The position numbers and the translations under genes are program-made. This document shows positions 60,164 through 64,000 of a stretch of 64,000 nucleotides of DNA, piece by piece; positions within the stretch are counted from its first letter, which is position 1, and every line of letters begins with the position of its first letter. Source of the DNA: JAGPDF01 sp052035735. Lineage in GTDB: Bacteria > Acidobacteriota > Thermoanaerobaculia > Multivoradales > JAGPDF01. The stretch spans positions 55,783 to 119,782 of the forward strand of contig JBPOHI010000036.1 in the NCBI GenBank assembly GCA_052035735.1. Direction: 5' to 3'. The notes beneath the pieces were generated by a model. The model made no database searches, had not been told where the DNA came from, and worked only from the letters and a program-made list of their open reading frames with translations.

Positions 60164-61669
60164 ATGCACGGGCGCGAGATCGAGTTGCGGGGCGAGTTGA
60201 GCGAGCGATCGATCTTCGATCTGCTGCGCGAGCTGCACTTCGAGAAGGCCACCGGCATCCTCGAAGTCGAAGGCGGGGAGCACAAGCGCCGGCTCCTGCT
60301 GCGCGACGGCAGCCTCTTTCTCGCCGGAACCCATCCGCTGGCCCGCCGACTCGCCGAGATCGTGCAGGTACTGTCGGATCCGACGCAGACGGCCGCCGCG
60401 ATCGACGCGCGGGCGCGCTGCATCGACCTCGTCGAGCGCATGGCGAAGGTGATCGGCGAGTGGCGCAGCGGTGCGTTTCGTTTTCTCCACGAACCCGGCG
60501 CCCTGGGTGTCGATCTCGTCGGTCCGCTGCCGACGCGTCGTCTGCTGATGCTGGGGGCGACGGTCGGGGCCACGGCGGCCGAGCTCGCCGCCCGGCTCGG
60601 CGACGAACGTACCCAGCTGGCGGTCGCTCCCGCCGAGGACGCCGCGGAGGGCCCGGAGGATCTCCTCGGCCTCGGACCCGAGGAGCACTTTCTGCTCGAA
60701 CGGCTGCGGCAGCCGATGACGCTGGCCGCCATCGTCGCCGAGAGCCCATTCGACCGCGAGACGACGCACAAGCGGCTCGTTCAGCTGCTCGCGGCACGGA
60801 AGATCCGCCTGCCCGAGCGTGGCGACGGTGCTCCGTCGGACGCACCGCAGCAGGAGTCGGCGCTCGTGCGCGGTCTCTCCCAGCGATTCGCGCGCAACCT
60901 CAAGGAGGAGCCGCTGGCGCTGTCGCAGGAGGAGTTCCGCGCCCGCGTCGCAGAGCTCTTCGCCGGTCTCGGAGCGATGACGCACTACGAGCTGCTCGAG
61001 GTCGAACCCGCCGCGCCGACCGAGCTGGTGCAGTCGAAGTACGAGCTGGTGGCGCGCCAGGTCCATCCGAGCAACGAGGCCGCCTACGGCCTGACCGGCC
61101 TCAAGCCGATGCTCGACCTGCTCTTCGAGCGCGCGACCCAGGCCTACCTGGTGCTGTCGGATCCCGAGCGCCGGCGAAAGTACAACCTCAGCCAGGCGAT
61201 CGATCTTTCGGCCTCGCAGGTTACCGGCGCCGAGCGCGACGTCGAGTCGAAAGAGCTTGCGCGGCAGTACTTCGAGCAGGCGCAGGCGCTCGTCGCGCGC
61301 GGCGATTTCCACTACGCCATCGAGTTGCTGCAGCTCGCCGCCAAGCTCGACCGGCGGGCGGAGGTGCTGCTCACCCTGGCGCGGGTGGAGGTGCGCAATC
61401 CGAAGTGGCTCGACCGCGCCGTCGCGAACTGCCGCGCGGCGCTGGAGCTCGACGCTCACAACGCCGAAGTTCGCTTCCTGCTCGGCGAGATCTACGAACA
61501 GCAGGGCGATCCGGAGCGCGCACGGGCCCAGTACGCCGCCGCCGTGCGCGAGGATCCGCAGCACATCCAGGCCGGGGCCAAGCTGCGCAACCTGAACTCG
61601 ACGAAGGCGCCCCGTCCCGAGGCCGACAACGGACTCTTCGGGCGCATCTTCCGGCGCCGCGACGGCTGA
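60164..61669 (+). CDS. DUF4388 + J-like + TPR protein
   Basis: A 501-residue cytoplasmic protein in three parts. Residues 1 to about 110 are a DUF4388/PATAN-type domain (LRGELSERSIFDLLRELHFEKATGILEV, RLLLRDGSLFLAG). The middle, about 270-345, resembles a DnaJ J domain (THYELLEVEPAAPTELVQSKYELVARQVHPSN and AYLVLSDPERRRKYN), but the HPD tripeptide is replaced by HPS, so Hsp70 stimulation is doubtful. The C-terminal third is TPR repeats (ARQYFEQAQALVARGDFHYAIELLQLAAKLD). DUF4388 proteins are often signalling-associated; the role here is unknown. Confidence 0.78.
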   Translation: MHGREIELRGELSERSIFDLLRELHFEKATGILEVEGGEHKRRLLLRDGSLFLAGTHPLARRLAEIVQVLSDPTQTAAAIDARARCIDLVERMAKVIGEWRSGAFRFLHEPGALGVDLVGPLPTRRLLMLGATVGATAAELAARLGDERTQLAVAPAEDAAEGPEDLLGLGPEEHFLLERLRQPMTLAAIVAESPFDRETTHKRLVQLLAARKIRLPERGDGAPSDAPQQESALVRGLSQRFARNLKEEPLALSQEEFRARVAELFAGLGAMTHYELLEVEPAAPTELVQSKYELVARQVHPSNEAAYGLTGLKPMLDLLFERATQAYLVLSDPERRRKYNLSQAIDLSASQVTGAERDVESKELARQYFEQAQALVARGDFHYAIELLQLAAKLDRRAEVLLTLARVEVRNPKWLDRAVANCRAALELDAHNAEVRFLLGEIYEQQGDPERARAQYAAAVREDPQHIQAGAKLRNLNSTKAPRPEADNGLFGRIFRRRDG

Positions 61670-61680
61670 CCGGCGCGAGG

Positions 61681-61689
61681 TGCTATCGT
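61681..61689 (+). promoter_or_regulatory. extended -10 promoter (TGCTATCGT) of rnpB
   Basis: TG-C-TATCGT lies six bases before 61696, where the P1 helix of RNase P RNA begins. It is almost the same as the element before the DUF465 gene (TGCTATCCT). Confidence 0.5.
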
Positions 61690-61693
61690 CGCC

Positions 61694-62094
<401 letters not shown>

Positions 62095-62100
62095 TTTTTC

Positions 62101-63006
62101 ATGAACCCGCGGATCCCCATCCTCCCCCCAGCCGTGCGGCCCGGCGACCGGGTCGGCGTGGCGGCCCTCTCCGGGCCCGTCGACCCGGTGCGTCTCGCCG
62201 CCGGCATGGACGAACTCACGCGCCTCGGATTCGTTCCGGTGCCGGCGTCGAACCTCGCTGCGAACGACGGCCTGTTTGCCGGCGGCGACCGCGAGCGCGT
62301 CGCCGCCTTCCACGAGCTCGCCGACGACCCTTCGCTGACGGCGATCCTCTTCGCGCGCGGCGGGCACGGGATCTTGCGCGCCCTGCCGTGGATCGACTGG
62401 GACCGTCTGGCGCTTCGTCCGCGCGCCTACGTCGGCTACTCGGACCTGACGCCTTTCCTGCTCCAGGTCGTCGAGCGCCTGGGCTGGGTCGCCTTTCATG
62501 GGCCGATGGTGGCGGCGGACATGGCGCGCGGCCTGGGCGAGGAGGAGGAGCGCAGCCTGCTCGCCGCGCTGGCCGGCGATCTGCGCCAGGAGCTCGCGCT
62601 CGACGCCGTCATGCGCGGCCCGGCGCCCGCAGAGGGGCGGCTGCTCGGCGGCTGCCTGAGCCTGCTCGCCGCGGTCGTCGGTACACCGTTCGCGACGCCG
62701 CTCGAGCGCTCCCTGCTGCTGATCGAGGACATCGACGAGCCGCTCTACCGCGTCGATCGTATGTTGACCCAGTTGTACCTGTCCGGTAGTCTGACGGCGA
62801 TCCCTGCCATGGTTCTCGGAGCCTCCATGCTGTCCGTGCACGACGCAGCCGCGGCAGCGCGGATGCGCGAGCGCACGGGAGAGACGACCCTCGGATTCGG
62901 GCTCGCAGCCGGCCATACGACACCGAATCTCACCCTGCCGCTCGGGGCGTTCGCGCGCATCGACGCGGACAGCTCGCTCCTGCTCATCGACTATCCACAG
63001 GCTTAG
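62101..63006 (+). CDS. LD-carboxypeptidase (peptidase family S66)
   Basis: A 301-residue S66 serine peptidase. Family members cut the L,D bond of murein tetrapeptides (LdcA) or relieve microcin C-type compounds (MccF). The nucleophile is Ser114 in AYVGYSDLTPFLL. The Glu is in LLLIEDIDEPLYRVDRMLTQL and the His in FGLAAGHTTPNLTLPLG. LFARGGHGILRALPWID also matches. There is no signal peptide, so cytoplasmic peptidoglycan recycling is likely, fitting the NagZ-like enzyme elsewhere in the window. The ATG lies one base after the rnpB T tract and lacks a ribosome site. Confidence 0.9.
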   Translation: MNPRIPILPPAVRPGDRVGVAALSGPVDPVRLAAGMDELTRLGFVPVPASNLAANDGLFAGGDRERVAAFHELADDPSLTAILFARGGHGILRALPWIDWDRLALRPRAYVGYSDLTPFLLQVVERLGWVAFHGPMVAADMARGLGEEEERSLLAALAGDLRQELALDAVMRGPAPAEGRLLGGCLSLLAAVVGTPFATPLERSLLLIEDIDEPLYRVDRMLTQLYLSGSLTAIPAMVLGASMLSVHDAAAAARMRERTGETTLGFGLAAGHTTPNLTLPLGAFARIDADSSLLLIDYPQA

Positions 63007-63019
63007 CGCGGGATCTTCC

Positions 63020-63829
63020 ATGGCGACCTCCAAACCGGTCTTCAAGACGACGAGCAAGAAGCCCAACCTGCCGAACTACACCGTCGAGTTCAAGGACGGC
63101 GAGTTCATCTTCAACGAGGGCGACCTCGGCATGGAGATGTTCATCATCCACGAGGGCCGGATCGAGATCCTCAAGCAGATCCAGGGAGAGCGGAGCCAGC
63201 TGGCGGTGCTCGAGAAAGGGGACTTCTTCGGCGAGATGTCGATTCTCGAGGATCTGCCGCGTACCGCTTCGGCGCGCGCCTTGGGCGATGTCAAGCTGCT
63301 GCTGATCAACGGCGCCACCTTCGACCAGATGCTGCGCTCGAACCCCGAGATCGCGGTGCGGATGATGCGCAAGCTGTCGCGCCGGCTGCGCGAGACCGAC
63401 CGGATGCTGCGCGAGGTGCCGGGCGCGCTGCCGGGGGCCGTGCACGCGGCGATCGACGAGCCGGTGCCGGCGAAGCCGGCGACCGCCGAAATGGCGATCG
63501 GCAAGGGGCCGCAGTGCCTGGTGCACGACAAATCGGGCATGGAGTTCGCGCTCGCCAAGGGCTCCGAGACGATGATCGGCCGCCGCGATCCGGTGACCGG
63601 CATCGACCCCGACATCGACCTCACTCCGGCCGACACCCAGCGCTCGATCAGCCGCCGCCACGCCAAGGTCTACCGCCGCGGCGGCAAGTTCTTCATCGCC
63701 GAAGAGATCGGCACGATGAACGGCACCTTCGTCAACGGCACCCGCCTCGAGACCGGCGTCCCCACCGAGATCAAGTACGGCGACGAAGTCCGCTGCGGCC
63801 TCGTCAACCTCAAGTTCCGCGCCGAGTAG
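63020..63829 (+). CDS. cyclic nucleotide-binding + FHA domain protein
   Basis: A 269-residue signalling protein. The N-terminal cNMP domain (about 20-135) has FKDGEFIFNEGDLGMEMFIIHEGRIEIL and the phosphate-binding cassette GDFFGEMSILEDLPRTASARA. A linker of about 45 residues leads to an FHA domain (about 170-268) with MIGRRDP, QRSISRRHAKVYR and GTMNGTFVNGTRL, the residues that read phosphothreonine. It has no DNA-binding helix-turn-helix, so it is not a CRP regulator. It probably joins a nucleotide or redox signal to a Ser/Thr kinase pathway; no kinase is visible here. Confidence 0.88.
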   Translation: MATSKPVFKTTSKKPNLPNYTVEFKDGEFIFNEGDLGMEMFIIHEGRIEILKQIQGERSQLAVLEKGDFFGEMSILEDLPRTASARALGDVKLLLINGATFDQMLRSNPEIAVRMMRKLSRRLRETDRMLREVPGALPGAVHAAIDEPVPAKPATAEMAIGKGPQCLVHDKSGMEFALAKGSETMIGRRDPVTGIDPDIDLTPADTQRSISRRHAKVYRRGGKFFIAEEIGTMNGTFVNGTRLETGVPTEIKYGDEVRCGLVNLKFRAE

Positions 63830-63891
63830 CTCCCCAGAGTCCTTCTTCTAGTTGCCATCGAAGCGGCGGTGGTCGCGCTGCTCCGGCACTC

Positions 63892-63942
63892 GGGATCCAA
63901 GGCGGGCTCCCATTTGAAGCGTGGGAGGCCACCCTGGATCCC
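63892..63942. repeat. 51-base imperfect inverted repeat
   Basis: Left arm 63892-63912 (starting GGGATCCA) pairs with right arm 63922-63942 (ending TGGATCCC), with three mismatches in 21 positions and a nine-base loop (63913-63921). It lies in the non-coding stretch after the cNMP/FHA gene. It could be a palindromic intergenic repeat or a terminator stem; no T tract follows. The rest of 63830-64000 shows no gene. Confidence 0.55.
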
Positions 63943-64000
63943 CAGCGCCCGCGCGTCGCGGGGAAGCGCAGGCAAACGACGGCCCGTCCCCCCGTGGGTT

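Overview
The window is one continuous, very GC-rich and densely packed bacterial chromosome segment. It has no insertion sequences, integrases, CRISPR arrays or rRNA. The cell is Gram-negative: there is an outer-membrane barrel protein, several lipobox lipoproteins, a LolB-like lipoprotein, MurJ and a class A PBP. Several features fit an acidobacterial lineage, for example Thermoanaerobaculia-like: many TPR proteins, a DUF4388/J-like/TPR protein, an MshEN protein, an MqnP-type UbiA enzyme of the futalosine menaquinone route, and SpoVG in a diderm. That placement is inference; no 16S gene is present.

Layout, left to right. 1-5.2 kb: the 3' part of an Lhr-like helicase, an outer-membrane protein, OsmC and a small membrane-anchored protein. 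5.2-8.9 kb (minus): DUF456 protein and a GH38 alpha-mannosidase. 9-14.6 kb: sulfurtransferase and SufE, a TPR protein, MurJ and a TPR/transglutaminase-like lipoprotein. 14.6-19.5 kb: TrmL (minus), then a MacAB-like exporter made of an adaptor, two permeases and a separate ATPase. 19.4-28 kb (minus): a tightly overlapped seven-gene run of YceI, polyprenyl synthase, a CcoN-like protein, an MFS-CcoO-cytochrome c fusion, an MMPL transporter, MqnP-like UbiA and a UbiE/MenG-like methyltransferase. This looks like a quinone/respiration locus and is the most unusual part of the window.

28-44 kb: a secreted protein, VWA + MoxR-type AAA + TrxB, an inactive-looking Usg/Asd paralogue with PssA and Psd, DUF465, RimI and TsaB; divergently MutS and NagZ; then SSB, Dtd, an M50 protease, HU and an MshEN protein. 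44-52 kb: TPR, LolB-like, IspE, SpoVG, tRNA-Gln, Prs, L25 and Pth, the order known from Pseudomonas with SpoVG inserted, followed by S6, S18 and L9. 52-64 kb: a methyltransferase, PBP1A (minus), a small membrane protein, UvrB and UvrC, the DUF4388 protein, RNase P RNA, an LD-carboxypeptidase and a cNMP/FHA protein.

Genes within operons commonly overlap by four bases (ATGA, GTGA, TTGA), so translational coupling is probably widespread. Several first genes have a TATACT/TAGACT-like -10 box only 6-9 bases before the start codon, which suggests leaderless mRNAs. Three genes (murJ, lolB-like, pth) lack a usable ATG, GTG or TTG. No stretch longer than about 300 bases lacks a gene; the largest gap between proteins (61.67-62.10 kb) holds rnpB.
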